Shown here piece after piece: positions 34,681 through 45,039 of a stretch of DNA of 64,000 nucleotides. Position 1 is the stretch's first letter. The number at the start of each line of letters is the position of its first letter. The DNA comes from Cristatella mucedo (lineage: Eukaryota; Bryozoa; Phylactolaemata; Cristatellidae). Under the pieces are notes generated by a model, which worked only from the letters and a program-made list of their open reading frames with translations, was not told where the DNA came from and did no database searches. Location: positions 18,689,501 through 18,753,500 of the forward strand of contig WPIO01000001.1 of assembly GCA_009760855.2 (NCBI GenBank), written 5' to 3'. The position numbers and the translations under genes were made by a program.

Positions 34681-36261
34681 TCTAATGCCTGAGAGAGAGA
34701 GTATTGTTGCCTTGAACAGACAACTGTCCAGGGATAGCAAAGAAGTGAAGGGCCTCAACTGACCGAGATCACTCCTGCCTACTTGACTGTCCGCTGCAAT
34801 GAGCTCGTACAACTGATTCCATCATCCAAGCTCATATACTATAAATGCAGCCACCACCAACTACTTTGAAGTGCACTAGAACATCTAGTACTCGAGAGCA
34901 GGCAGAGGGATACTCGGCTCTGCGTAATATACGAGCTCCCGTAGTTGGTCGCATACCAGCAAATGAGAAAACATGAGCTTTCAGTGACCTGCGCTAGCAC
35001 AGCCTACCGTGTAGAAAGCAAGCTATATGCGCTGCTTAATAGGGCGACCTCGGTCGCTACCACCTCTAGGGGAAGGGCAACTGCCCCCTCCCAGGTAACT
35101 CCTACTTTTGTTTCGTAGCACTACCAACAGGACGCTCAAGTGTCTAGAGCCACTGGTGCACTTGGCTGATCGTCTTATCGACTGCAACTACTGACAAACC
35201 ACGGCGTGGACCTGCAGTCTTGAAATGAGTTCAAACGATGCTATTCACAAACAGATTTCAGCTTCAAAATCCGCATATGGCTGTTATTAGAGCACGAGAA
35301 CGCAATTCGCATGCTCCCTATCTTCATCACGTCAGACGTACTGTTTCGATTCATCAAAGCTAAGGTTAGATCGGATGCTAGTGGGGGCATTCGTAGTATC
35401 GTAGTCAGCAACTGATCCTTCTTGGTTGCTACGAGAGATGCTCATTCAGCATCGCTAGGACGCACATTGCTAGGTCCTTGTAATCTGATCCCAAATCATC
35501 TAGCAGTGGCGCCTCGGAAGATCAGGCCAATGCATGTGACGGTGACGCACGATTAAGCAACAGATGCGTCAGGCAACTCTCTGCCCGCTCCAGACAGCGG
35601 TTCGACTCCGCAGCTACGCTACAGGACAATAATCGCGGGAAATCTCATTAGCCGCAAGTTGCTGCCGCACTGTGGCCGCCTTCGACCGATGCGGCTATTC
35701 AGGACGCAAACGTCCTGCATTGGCATTACCTTGCCTCCATGGACCATGGACCGGACTCCGCCCACTCCGCTACTCGGAGCCAGATCCTCCGCTCCATTTC
35801 TCTGCAGTTTATTGTCGCCGTCCTCATCCGCTCGGTCTTGTAGCCACACAGCAGACAAGCACATCTGCAACATCGTCGCACAAGTGAAGAATCTGTTGAC
35901 GGACCATCTACACAACTGCATACGAGGCAGTCGTGGTCAACTTGTCCTAAACTGCCAGCTACTTAAAGTCTTTTGTGCTGCCGGTGCAATGCCATTATCT
36001 TCCGCCTAGCAAACGGCTGTCACGCAACATAAGCACAGACTCCCCCTACTGACATTGTTTAGCTTGGCTTGCTTTAAGCAATGCTAATAAACTTGACTGT
36101 GAGTGGCATCTCTGGCATAAAAAATACATTTATGTAATTATTTAAATCACGAGCAGTAGCAGCTTCTGCAATAATGTGTCCAGAATGCAAACACAGCGCT
36201 CATAATGGTACTGATCCCTACCGAAGTGCGACAAGTACCGATAAAACTGCCTTCTCCCTTT
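34681..36261. other. Intergenic, nothing recognised
   Basis: Open frames on both strands at 35.62-36.0 kb (up to 116 codons) overlap each other and show no domain; probably chance. Confidence 0.35.
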
Positions 36262-36347
36262 GCAGCAAATGTAAAGCGCCTAGAAAGAGATTGAGTTCCC
36301 TGAGGGTCCTTTATCAAGTTCATTATTATTATTATTATTATTATTAT
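36262..36347 (+). mobile_element. L2-A 3' end fragment
   Basis: CCCTTTGCAGCAAATGTAAA, stem-loop and eight ATT units. Confidence 0.92.
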
Positions 36348-36870
36348 CGTTACCGCAGCCCGCTGGCCTCGTTGACCCTTCCCCCTCTCGCTCCATCGCT
36401 GAGAGCTCCTAGCGACCGGCGACAGCGAAGCGGCCGCCATGTTGGCATACCGCGAACGCACCTGGCAATGCCATCCTAAGTCAAACGGGAAGGGGGCCTG
36501 GGGCGTTACAGAATGACCTTGGATGGACGGGGCTCTTTTGCCGCTCAAAGGTGCTCAAACGTGCAGCTTGCTCGCGGTTCTCGCCCACTAGCGCTGAAGT
36601 GCTTGCCTACACGCGTGTGTGCAGTCGATCGGTGTCAAATTCGAGTGCTTCCCCACCGCGAGAGAGCGTTACTTTCCGCCGAGAGGACGCGAATCTCGAT
36701 TGATCACTGCACTCCCCAATAAGGCAGTGCGTTTGGAAAAGATAGTGGTAAAGAAAATGGCCAGCCAGAGCAGGAAAGTCTATCCCAGTAGGAAAACAAT
36801 GCTGCGAGCATTGGGCTCAAAGTCGCTGTCAGCTGACGACGGCAAGAAGTCGTACGGCCTTCTTAGCAGG

Positions 36871-37177
36871 CGAATCGACGACCTTCAACAACGTACGAGA
36901 GGACATGACGGACGGCATCTGCGACGCGTGCCGGGCCATGTCGAGCAGCGAGCTCTGGCAGCTCTCGCTAAGCGTAGAGCATTTTGCACACGGCGTATCG
37001 GCCCCGCCCCCTGCCGCCCACCTCGAGGCCGCCGCCGCTGGCTCGCTCGCGCTCGCACAGGTCGAAGCGAGCGCGGCTCTCGGCGCTCGCCGCAGCGAGG
37101 AGCGACTACTGCTCCGACACCGAGGCGACTCACTCACCTCGCCGCCGACGCTGGCGACGATCGCGAGCGCGAGGTGA
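36871..37177 (+). other. Possible exon of unknown gene
   Basis: After an acceptor-like CGGCCTTCTTAGCAG the frame reads ESTTFNNVREDMTDGICDAC, RAMSSSELWQLSLSVEHFAH and GVS, which looks more protein-like than its surroundings, then turns into Ala/Arg-rich text up to a stop. Overlapping frames on both strands are also open and no family is recognised, so this may be chance in GC-rich DNA. Confidence 0.22.
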
Positions 37178-37604
37178 CGAGCAGACGACGTCGCAGCCCA
37201 CTCACCAACCCTTTCGCACAGATGGCTCTCTGTCGCGCGCGCGCGCGCGCGCGCGCGAAAGAGAGAGAGAGAGAGAGAGCGCGAGGTGAAGAGAGAAAAG
37301 CCGCGGGCGCTCTTGAAGTCACGCCTCTGAAGATGCGCCTGCTCGCGGTCCTGCGGTATTCTTAGTCGCTCCGGCGCATCGCCCGAGCCTCGGCGGCGGC
37401 GGCGCAGCGTAATTCAATTGTCCGCGGAACTCGATTGCCCGACTCGGCGTCGTTCGATAGCGCTCGAGGGATGATTCTTGCACGTCGTCTCGCGAGTCGG
37501 CGAAGTCGCCGCCGCGAAGCTCGGGCGCTCTTGCCGGCAAGAGGTGGAGTCGTCGTCGCCGGCGCTCAAGGCCGGCAGCCGTTCGAGTCGGCGCGCTGTC
37601 GGCC

Positions 37605-37659
37605 ATGACTATCGGCTGCAAGAACGCCGCCGCTTGGATGCTAATACTCGTGGTCGTAG
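37605..37659 (+). CDS. TSP1-repeat membrane protein, exon 1 (signal peptide); gene overview
   Basis: ATG in GGCCATGA, then MTIGCKNAAAWMLILVVV, a short signal peptide; donor GTCGTAG|GTGAGG in phase 1. Joined with exons at 38304-38462, 48571-48744, 50067-50255 and 50441-50919 the frame is continuous and gives 351 residues: signal peptide 1-19, three thrombospondin type-1 repeats (about 22-72, 74-128, 132-192), a juxtamembrane linker, one membrane helix (about 216-240) and a cytoplasmic tail of about 110 residues. TSP1 repeats bind matrix, glycosaminoglycans or receptors, so a cell-surface adhesion or guidance role is likely. I do not recognise a specific orthologue. Every internal intron is phase 1, the classical pattern for shuffled TSP1 exons. 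Confidence 0.75.
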
Positions 37660-38303
37660 GTGAGGTGGCGCCGTCGTGCGGACGGCGGCCGTGCGGTTGC
37701 CTCGTCACGTTGGACGCGCAACAGCAGAGATTCCCTTTGTCGTCCGTGCATCGAGCGGTCGCACGCGTCGCGTGGAGTCGAGTGCTCGCGCGACTCCGCT
37801 CGAAACCGCGCGCGGGCTTTTTGCCCACGGATCGCAGCGATCGGACGTGGCGATCGCAGCGCGCTCTCGCGCGCGAGCTCGAGCCGTCGCGCCGCGAGCC
37901 TCGAGTTCGCTGCGCGAGAGCAGAAAAGTGCCGCCCTCTCCTTGCAGGAAGCTGCTTGCAGGCCGACGCGCGAAACCGCAGCTGCGCGACGCTGGTGAGA
38001 GGTCGCAAGAAGACGTGCGACGCCAGAAAGCGTCAAGCGAGGAGCCCGCCAGGTGGCGACCGCTCGCGCGCGCGCGCCAGAGACGGTCGCCGCCGCCGGT
38101 GTTCTCGCCCCGTTTTCGGCATAGTTGTTTCAAAGCGTCGGGCGAACGAACGCGTGGCGTATTTCTGTCTAGCGCTACGATCTTTCGCAAAGACTTCCCG
38201 CTCGGCCGAGCGGTCGTTCGGGCGAGTTTTCTTTGGCTCTGCGGCGGCGGCGGCGGCGGCGGTCCGTCGTGCACATTGGAATCTCTGCCGGATCTGCTTT
38301 CAG

Positions 38304-38462
38304 CCTCGAGTTCGGCGTGGGGCGAGTGGAGCGAGTGGTCGCCGTGCAATGTCTCCTGCGAGTCGGGATACTCCACGAGGGTCAGGGACTGCCTGAAGGC
38401 GGACGCATGCTTCGGCATGTCAATGGCGACCGAGTCGTGCGAGGTGCCGCGCTACTGCAAAC
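38304..38462 (+). CDS. TSP1 gene exon 2 (first TSP1 repeat)
   Basis: 159 bp, phase 1-1; acceptor GATCTGCTTTCAG, donor AAAC|GTAAGC. Reads WGEWSEWSPCNVSC ... STRVRDC ... DACFG ... ESCEVPRYC, with all six cysteines and the WxxWxxW motif that is C-mannosylated in TSP1 repeats. CNVSC fits the CxxS/TC site for protein O-fucosyltransferase 2, and NVS is also a potential N-glycosylation site. The Ala completed by the exon 1-2 junction is a plausible signal-peptidase site (VVVA-SS). Confidence 0.9.
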
Positions 38463-39351
38463 GTAAGCATGCCCGTAGGCCGCTCTTCGTCTGCTGCGGC
38501 CAAGCACAGCAGCGCAGCGGCGGACGGACATCCGGCGGCAGCGGCGGCGGGGGCTGCGGCGGGGGCTGCGGCGGGGGCTGCGGCGGGGGCGGCGGCGGCG
38601 GCGGGGGCGGCGGCGGGGGCGGAGGGGGCGGCGGCGACGGCGACGACGGCGGCGACAGCTGAAGACGACGCGCTGCAGGGTGCCGATAGTAGACAGCCTG
38701 CCGGTCTCGGGTAGTCACCGACGAATTTGCGGAGCGCACTTTAACCCGAGCAGAGCTGCGAGTCGCCGCTTAGGCTGCAGCTGTCGATGATGCGTACATT
38801 CCGAGCGAAAGGGAGAGAGGATAATGAGCGTCGAATTGGCGCGGCGCGCGCGGCGCCAAAGTTGGCGCCCTCGCTCGGTCGCGGCGGGACTCGAGCGAAG
38901 GCGCTTCGCACGCGAAGCTGGAGGCTCCTGCTCAAGCGGCAGCAAGTTGAGCTGCACCTCGGTCCACCGTGACCTCCGGATTTGCCGATGGCCCGACGCG
39001 GCTCGCGAGGAAGCGGCGGACAGCACCTCTGGGGCCGCGCCGACAGGCGCGCGAGCGTTATAAAACGAGCACGTTCGACCGCAGCCGCCGTCGAGCCGAG
39101 CTGCGAATTATGCGTAGTAGATACCGGCAGATGGCCGCCGAATAAGGCCGCGCGAGAGCTATTAATCAATTTACGGCTCTCGAATCGCCGGCGGCACCGC
39201 GACGTCGACGGGGCTAGGACCCGAACAACCTTGACCCTTCCAGGGTGGATGCGAAACGTTTGATGGAGTGGCTGCCGGGTGTGCTGGCTGTTTCGCGACG
39301 ATGCTTGCTCCGCGTCGCGCTCGTGAATGCCACGAGGGGTTGCTGATAGGC
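38463..39351. other. TSP1 gene intron 2, GC-rich left end
   Basis: A GGC/GGGGCT repeat at about 38537-38635 makes the poly-Gly, poly-Ala and poly-Pro frames seen in all phases; these are not exons. Nothing else recognised. Confidence 0.6.
38537..38635 (+). repeat. GGC-rich tract with GGGGGCTGC units
   Basis: Four or so GGCGGGGGCTGC units then (GGC)n/(GGGGGC)n. It is G-quadruplex prone and lies just inside intron 2. Confidence 0.9.
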
Positions 39352-39500
39352 ATCCCGGCCATAGTGCAGGGCACCGCGCTCGCGCTACACGACCGAGGGG
39401 CGTGGGTTCGCGCCCAGCAGCAGGCAATCTTTCGGCCACCTGCTAGCGTGGCTGTAGGCCGCAAAGGCTCTTCTGCCACTATATAAATATAAAATAAAAT
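39352..39500 (+). mobile_element. SINE-B, copy 5
   Basis: GCGTGGGTTCGCGCCC at the B box, CAGGCAATCTTTCGGCCACC, GGCTGTAGGCCGCAAAGGCTC and TATATAAATA at the end. Followed by an AT-only tail. Confidence 0.65.
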
Positions 39501-39590
39501 TTAAATATAAATAAATAAATAATATGTATATATAATTATATATACATAATAATAATTATATTTAAATTTAAAATAAAATATATAGGTTGT
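39481..39590. repeat. AT-rich tail with perfect palindrome
   Basis: Nearly pure A/T for about 110 bp. 39524-39547 is a perfect 24-bp palindrome (ATGTATATATAA and its complement), flanked by imperfect TTTAAATATA/TATATTTAAA arms. Confidence 0.9.
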
Positions 39591-40099
39591 TCGATCGGCA
39601 TTGCGGACATTTCGCAGTCAGGAGACGGCACGCTAGCGCTGGCCTATAATACGGTCAATATACAGATATTCTGGGCTTCGCTTGCTCGAGCGCGCCAGCG
39701 CGTTTACACGAGGTGACCCCGGTAGGCGGAACCGTCGCCATTCTCGGCCCGTCCGCAAGAGGGCGCGGCACTTCTGAAGGTGGTAACCGAGGCTGGAGTG
39801 AGGACTATCGTTCTGGGTCGAGCGGGTTCCGCGCGTCGGTGCCGGCGTAGCGCTGGCTCTCCTGAAGGAAGGGGGCGAATCGGCTTGCTATAGCTAGAAC
39901 CTACGCCGCAGACGTCCAGCCTCTAGCCGCCGGCAAGGTTCGCGGAATGAGGACGTCGGATGTAGCCGCTATGGCCGTCACGTGGGCATTCTCGGGGCTC
40001 TACTAAGCGAGAACGGCTCGAGCGTAGAACCTGCGACTAAGCGAAGCGCATGCGGCAGGGCTAAGCATAGTGGCGACGGGGGGCGCGCAACACTTGGGC
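39591..40099. other. Intron 2, nothing recognised
   Basis: GC-rich, no repeat kin or coding signal seen. Confidence 0.35.
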
Positions 40100-41290
40100 T
40101 TAAATAATAATAATAATTAAATGATAGTAACATATTTGTATAGCGCCTACATACAATTTAATCTCTTTCCAAGATTCTTGACATGGACTGTAAAGGAATC
40201 AGGATCAAACGGCTAGTGATAGCATGCCCAACGCCTAAAGGCAAAACGTGGTTAGGGTGACGTGAACACTATCGAAATGTGGTTAGTGGTAGCATGCATA
40301 GTGTCAGCACGCATAAGCACGTAAAGGACGAATAACAAGGACCCACTAAATGCTGTCAAAAAGGTTCGTTTTTAGCTTCTTTTTAAATGTCCAAGTTGGG
40401 GGATGTCGTGACGTAAGTCGGGAGTGAGTTCCAGGCTTTGGGAGCATGCGAACTATAGGCACGGTATCCAAAGGACACGGGTTTCTACGAGGTGCATCTA
40501 AACTATTTGATTAAGAAAAGCAGGTGGCGCCATTGCCTAGCCTGGTGGAGGAGAGATCTGATAGGTAGGCTGAAGCCAAATAATGAAAGGACCTAAAAGT
40601 GAGTGACAGAATCTTGAAGTCGATACGCTGCTTGTCTGGAAGCCAGTGCAGGCCGGCTAGAAGTGGCGTGATGTAGCAACTACGACGCTCACGACATATG
40701 AGCCTAGCTTCAGAGTTTTGCGCAAGCTGCAAGCGCCTTATTGCACATACCGGTAGACCACCAAGCAGTGAGTTGCAGAAGTCGAGACGGGATGTCACAA
40801 ATGCATTGACCGATTTAGATGTGGTATCCCTGTCTAAACAAGCTGGAATTTTAGCAACGTTATGTAGCTGAAAGTAGGCAGACTTGACAATGGAGCTGAT
40901 GTGGTCGTCTAATGAGCCGTCTAATAATGAGTCATCTAATGAGTCGTCTAATAATGCCAAGCTGGGTTGGTCCAGCGGTTAAGGTGCTCGCCCCGACTAA
41001 GGTCTGGCTGAGGTTGTGGGCTCGAGCCCTGAGGCATATGTGAAGCGCCTGAATAGAGATTAAGTTCTCTTGGGGCGCTATACAAATGAATTATATATTA
41101 TATATAATGAAAGATCACTTTGGAGCAGGAAACCTAGATTTGTTGCAGGTGCAACAGGCGTTATGCTGGCAGAGCCGATTTTGAGCGTTAAGCTTTCCAA
41201 TTTCTGATTCACACTTAGTTTGCTTATAACAAGTAAGTTGGATTTATCGTCCTTAAATTTGAGAAAGTTAGCTGCCATTCAGTGAATAGA
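40100..41290 (-). pseudogene. L2-A LINE (inverted), split by SINE-A
   Basis: From tail to head: ATT-like tail complement, variant stem-loop, 3' UTR, then on the minus strand SARLICRERRSC-type, LLAGLHWLPDKQRIDF and AFVTSRLDFCNSLLGGLPVC frames, interrupted by SINE-A at 40959-41105. It resumes with NFLKFKDDKSNLLVISK and SASITPVAPATNLGFL. At the break, the DDHISS-encoding sequence has been copied into DDSLDDSLLDGSLDD. Confidence 0.88.
40959..41105 (+). mobile_element. SINE-A, copy 2, inside L2-A
   Basis: The best copy: AAGCTGGGTTGGTCCAGCGG (A box), GTTGTGGGCTCGAGCCC (B box), then GAAGCGCCTGAATAGAGATT, AAGTTCTCTTGGGGCGCTAT and ACAAATGAATTATAT, which parallels the L2 3' end. Inserted between the QSDLSL and DDHISS codons of the host LINE. 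Confidence 0.92.
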
Positions 41291-41347
41291 GCCTTCCCTG
41301 CTCTCGGCGCACGCTTTGCACCCCGTTGCTCACAACCTTCTGATACC

Positions 41348-41495
41348 CCAGGTTGGTAAGGTGCTCGCTCCTCACGATCCGACTCGTGGGTTCGAGTCCT
41401 GCGGCGATCGATCTGTATTGACCACTGCGATTCGTGATAGCCGTGACGGCTCTTTTGCCGATATAAAGGAATCTATTAAATCAGCTTATATTACC
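41348..41495 (+). mobile_element. SINE-B, copy 6
   Basis: TTGGTAAGGTGCTCGCTCC, GTGGGTTCGAGTCCTGCGG, GTATTGACCACTGCG, GTGATAGCCGTGACGGCTC and a TAAATCAGCTTATATTACC end. Confidence 0.85.
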
Positions 41496-42257
41496 TCATT
41501 ATTTTCTTCAAGCAGACGACGCCCACTTCTCATTGATCGCGGGAGTTGAACTCGGTCGTTCAGCTTCGAAAGCTAGCTAGCGTCTTTTACGCCGACTCCG
41601 TTCTAACAGCGTTTGTGCCTCGGGTAAACTAAACCCTCCACCGATCTTCTTGCAGAAATGTGACCAATGACGTTGGCTGGCATTTCTGTCTGCGGCATTT
41701 CGAGGATGAGTGCAGTCAAGCACCGCGTGGTCTCTTTTGCTCAGTTTGACAACATTCAATCGCCTGAAGCATTCAATCGCTCAAGCAGCCGTCGCTTTAA
41801 TCTGCGTTGGTAAATTTTAGCGGTTTATCTCCGCCATGTAAGACTTCGTCAACAACTATCCTTGTCTGCCCTCGGCCAGTCTATCGCAAGCGTTGTATGT
41901 TGGTGAACTCTTTATGATTTAAAAATTGCCGACAGTCCTTTCGCTATTTCGAATATAGAGCTCTCACTTTTCACTGTTAATCATTTAGGGTTACTTTTAA
42001 ACCTGTTTGCAACTATTTACTTCCATGAATTATACCTCAAAGGCTTATTCAGCTAAGAATATGAGGTGCCAAGTGTAAACATTATTTCTTGATTAAGGCA
42101 GAAAAATTAGATACTCGTAATGAATGGACCTATCCCTTCAACATGAATGAGATAGTGGAGGTCGCTCTAATCTCTGTTCTCCTGCTTATAGACACAAGCT
42201 AGGAAAATGTAGAAAAGTAGAGCGGTAATTACAGCTGGGCTAACAATTACTGTACTG
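41496..42257. other. Intron 2, nothing recognised
   Basis: No gene or repeat kin seen. Confidence 0.35.
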
Positions 42258-42312
42258 CATCTTCGTCTGTAACTCCACAAAGTCATAAAGACCACGTGGG
42301 TGTTACGCAGAA
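42258..42312 (-). mobile_element. L2-B 3' end fragment (inverted)
   Basis: TCTTCGTCTGTAACTCCACA and AAAGACCACGTGGGTGTTAC, the complement of the L2-B terminus; only ~55 bp. Confidence 0.8.
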
Positions 42313-42865
42313 CAGCAGGAGGAGGATTGTCTTTCTTCCCGAGCCATTCCGGTGGATTATGGCGGCTATCGACCCAATCGTCGACGGAGGGAAAGGCATC
42401 GCTTACCGTTCATAAGGCCTTGACCGTCACGAACTCGGTTGAGCTACTGTAGGATCCGGGATTGTACCCCCTTGGGATCTCGTAGCAGGGCACTGATTGC
42501 ATGCGATGTATATCGTTAGGACACAAGTCAATGGCAGCTTTATCGGCTCCAAATGCTTGCGCGACGTCTTTGAAGCGGGCGGCATACGTCTATTGCATTT
42601 TAAAGCCCGGAGTGCGTTGTTGCGTGGATAGTGTAGCTTCATTTGAGTCCGTGAGGTGGACGTGGGCGTCCAATCGGCTTCGCCAATTAGATAAGAGGTT
42701 TGGTCCCGTTGGCTTATTTGGTACATTCAGGTTAGTGCTAGATATTGTCACGGGAGATCTGTTCAACTTGGTCCAGATAGAAATTAGTACCGCATTTAGC
42801 CCTAAGGAGCTCTTATACCAGAGCGACCAGGCAAGTGACAAAAATATATTAAGAATATTTTTCTT
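42313..42865. other. Intron 2, nothing recognised
   Basis: Overlapping frames of 83-126 codons on both strands without recognisable similarity. Confidence 0.35.
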
Positions 42866-43011
42866 TTGTATTGCACCCTAAGATAACCTAATCTCTATCA
42901 AGGCGCTTCACATTAGCCACAGGGTTCAAGCCTACTACCTTGTCTCTCAAATGCAATGATATTGGTCGTCAAAGGCTAGCGCTTTGACTACTGGACCAAA
43001 CCAGCTAGGCG
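42866..43011 (-). mobile_element. SINE-A, copy 3 (inverted)
   Basis: Complement of CTATAC..., GAGATTAGGTTATCTTAGGG tail, GGTTCAAGCC at the B box and TGGTCCAGTAGTCAAAGCGC at the A box. The tRNA-like head carries a longer middle than copy 2. Confidence 0.75.
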
Positions 43012-43159
43012 TGCAGTTACTACCCTCTCCTCAGTGGTGCTAGCAGCGTTCACGGTGAACGCGGCATTCCAATTAATGGCCGGCCAAAAATACCAGTGGT
43101 TTACGGACGGTGCTTACTTATTGATTATGCGTGCGTCACAAGGCCGTGGGAGAGGGTGG

Positions 43160-43322
43160 GGTTGCTTAAGTCCACCACAAGTGGTTAAGGCGCTCGCGGC
43201 AAACCAAAGTCAGGGAGATTGTATTTGATGACCGAGGTCTTCGGCTCGAGCCCCTTAATGTATGTAAAGCGCCTGAATAGAGACTAGCTCTCTTAGGGCG
43301 TTATACAAATCAATAATACATG
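43160..43322 (+). mobile_element. SINE-A, copy 4
   Basis: GTGGTTAAGGCGCTCGCGGC, CTTCGGCTCGAGCCCC, AAAGCGCCTGAATAGAGACT, AGGGCGTTATACAAATCAAT. With copy 3 it forms an inverted SINE pair about 150 bp apart, which could fold in a transcript. Confidence 0.8.
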
Positions 43323-43954
43323 TAATATGTATATAAGGAAATAAATAAATAAATACGTACCGACCCACAAGACCCCGCCAGCTGGCTTCTTGCCCGACAC
43401 GCATTCCTTTGATTCGCTGCCCAGGTCAACCTCAAGGTTTAGCCCCTCCCATAATAAGGGAATCCTGGCGTTGGCATGATGATAAATGTGCCTCTTGGGA
43501 TGCCCTTCCAGATTCGTCTAGGGGGGGGGAGCCAATGCTTATCAGCCCTCTCCGGTGCGTGCGTGCTCACTTTCTCACGGTTTCTGCACTTCTTTCCTCG
43601 CCTGATGCAAACCAGGTCACTTAATCCTTCAGCCTTAGACTGAAGGCTCGCGAAGTCCCGTGAGAGAACTTTTGCTGCTGCACGTCTCCAAAATTGAAGG
43701 GCGCGTGTTGGTAGTAAGTCGAGAAGCAGATATAGTATTAGTGGCAGGGCCACCCTTGGACTCGTCATTTTCTCCTAAAGGTCGAATGCCTTTGTATTAA
43801 TTGTGTTACCATTTGTATTGTTAGCTCGTGTAGCTTAGATTTTGCAGAGCTTACACACTACTGGTTTAGTAGCCCTTGCACCTAGCATTTTTCTACTGGC
43901 CCAGATTATAGTAGATCGAGTATACATCACTGTCATCTCTTTATGTAATTTAAT
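43323..43954. other. Intron 2, nothing recognised
   Basis: No gene or repeat kin seen. Confidence 0.35.
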
Positions 43955-44620
43955 GTATCTCCGTCTGTAACTCCGCGAAGTCATAAAGACCACGTGGGTG
44001 CTACGCGGGAGAGTTTTGTATAGCGCGCTCACAGCCTAAGCGGCTTTCGGTACTCATTCGGTAGCCAACAGACTTCGTCTCACACAACAAAGAGAAAGTG
44101 GGAAGCATAGCAGAGTCAGGAGAGCAGTTGAGCTAAATAAATAAAATAAGTATAATTCATTTATATAGCGCCCCAAGAGAACTTAATCTCTATTCAGGCG
44201 GTTCACATATGCCTTGGGGCTCGAGCCCACGACTTCAGTCAGACCTTGGTCGGGGCGAGCACCTTAACCGCTAGACCAAACGAGCTCGGCGAAGTGAGTA
44301 GCAGCTCAGAACCACTGAAAGGGATGAGCCGTAGTCGGCAGTAAGAGAGTAGTTGTCGTTGCGTAAAAATTGTGGAAGCGAGTTCCACAGTTTAGGACCT
44401 GCAGAGCTAAAGCTTCTGTTGCCAACTGTCTTTAAGCGGAGAAATGAGACAGCTAATTTATTGTTTACACAGGACCTGAGGGCGCGAACAGGCTGAAACT
44501 GATGCAGCAGTTCAGCTAGGCAGGAAGGAGCCAAGCCGTGGCGGGCCTTGTGGGTCAGCGTAAGACCCTTGCTCTGAATCCGTTGATCAACCGGCATCCA
44601 TCTTAGCTCTTGCAGCAAAG
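43955..44620 (-). pseudogene. L2-B LINE (inverted), split by SINE-A
   Basis: Begins at the L2-B terminus (AATGTATCTCCGTCTGTAAC complement), runs through the AGCGGCTTTCGGTA block, is interrupted at about 44135, then resumes; the minus-strand frame reads LQELRWMPVDQRIQSKGLTL, SCLAELLHQFQPVRALRSCV and SFSSAGPKLWNSLPQFLRND. Confidence 0.9.
44136..44290 (-). mobile_element. SINE-A, copy 5 (inverted), inside L2-B
   Basis: Complement of GCCGAGCTCGTTTGGTCTAG, GTCGTGGGCTCGAGCCCC, GAATAGAGATTAAGTTCTCT, TGGGGCGCTATATAAATGAA, with an AATAAATAAA run at its 3' end. The L2-B sequence is continuous across it apart from a few bases. Confidence 0.9.
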
Positions 44621-44689
44621 GAGAGCATCGCTTCTTCCTTCCTTTAACAGTTGCCTGCTTTAGCTCAGAGGCACACTCGAGTAGTTAGT

Positions 44690-44800
44690 AATAATACAAT
44701 CAATGTTATGATTGTAGAGCACCATCGGAGAACCTTAATCTCTTTCTAGGCACTTCGCATATGCTGTACAATGAGCGCTGACGGAAAGCATCTAGCACGC
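44690..44800 (-). mobile_element. L2-D type 3' end fragment (inverted)
   Basis: AATAATACAATC tail, then GAGCACCATCGGAGAACCTT and TCTTTCTAGGCACTTCGCAT, like the 63.1-kb copy. Confidence 0.7.
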
Positions 44801-45039
44801 TGCCTACCCCTAAAAATCTTCAAGGGCACTCTTCAACCAACCCTGTTCCGCAGGGTCGCCGCTGCTTCTCGAGACTCCTTAGCACCAGTATCACTAAGTA
44901 TCACTAAGTATAACTTATAACCAGATAGCCAGCCGCTCGGGCTTCTTGCTCCACTATGAGCATAGCTGATATCGTATGCCGTCGCTAGAAGTCGCCAGCC
45001 CCGCGTTCTATTTGGCTTGCTTGCTGGCCGAGCGTGAGA

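Larger units (their letters stand above)
36400..38300. promoter_or_regulatory. CpG-rich 5' region of the TSP1 gene
   Basis: A strikingly GC- and CpG-rich stretch in an otherwise AT-leaning neighbourhood, including a (CG)n run near 37232-37257, surrounding the first exon at 37605. It probably contains the promoter. The long open frames in several phases here are a by-product of the low stop-codon frequency. Confidence 0.45.

Noticed and set aside
37319-38739. Several long frames (up to 328 codons) on both strands around the TSP1 first exons
   Set aside because: GC-rich DNA has few stops; only the segments with matching splice sites and TSP1 motifs are supported.
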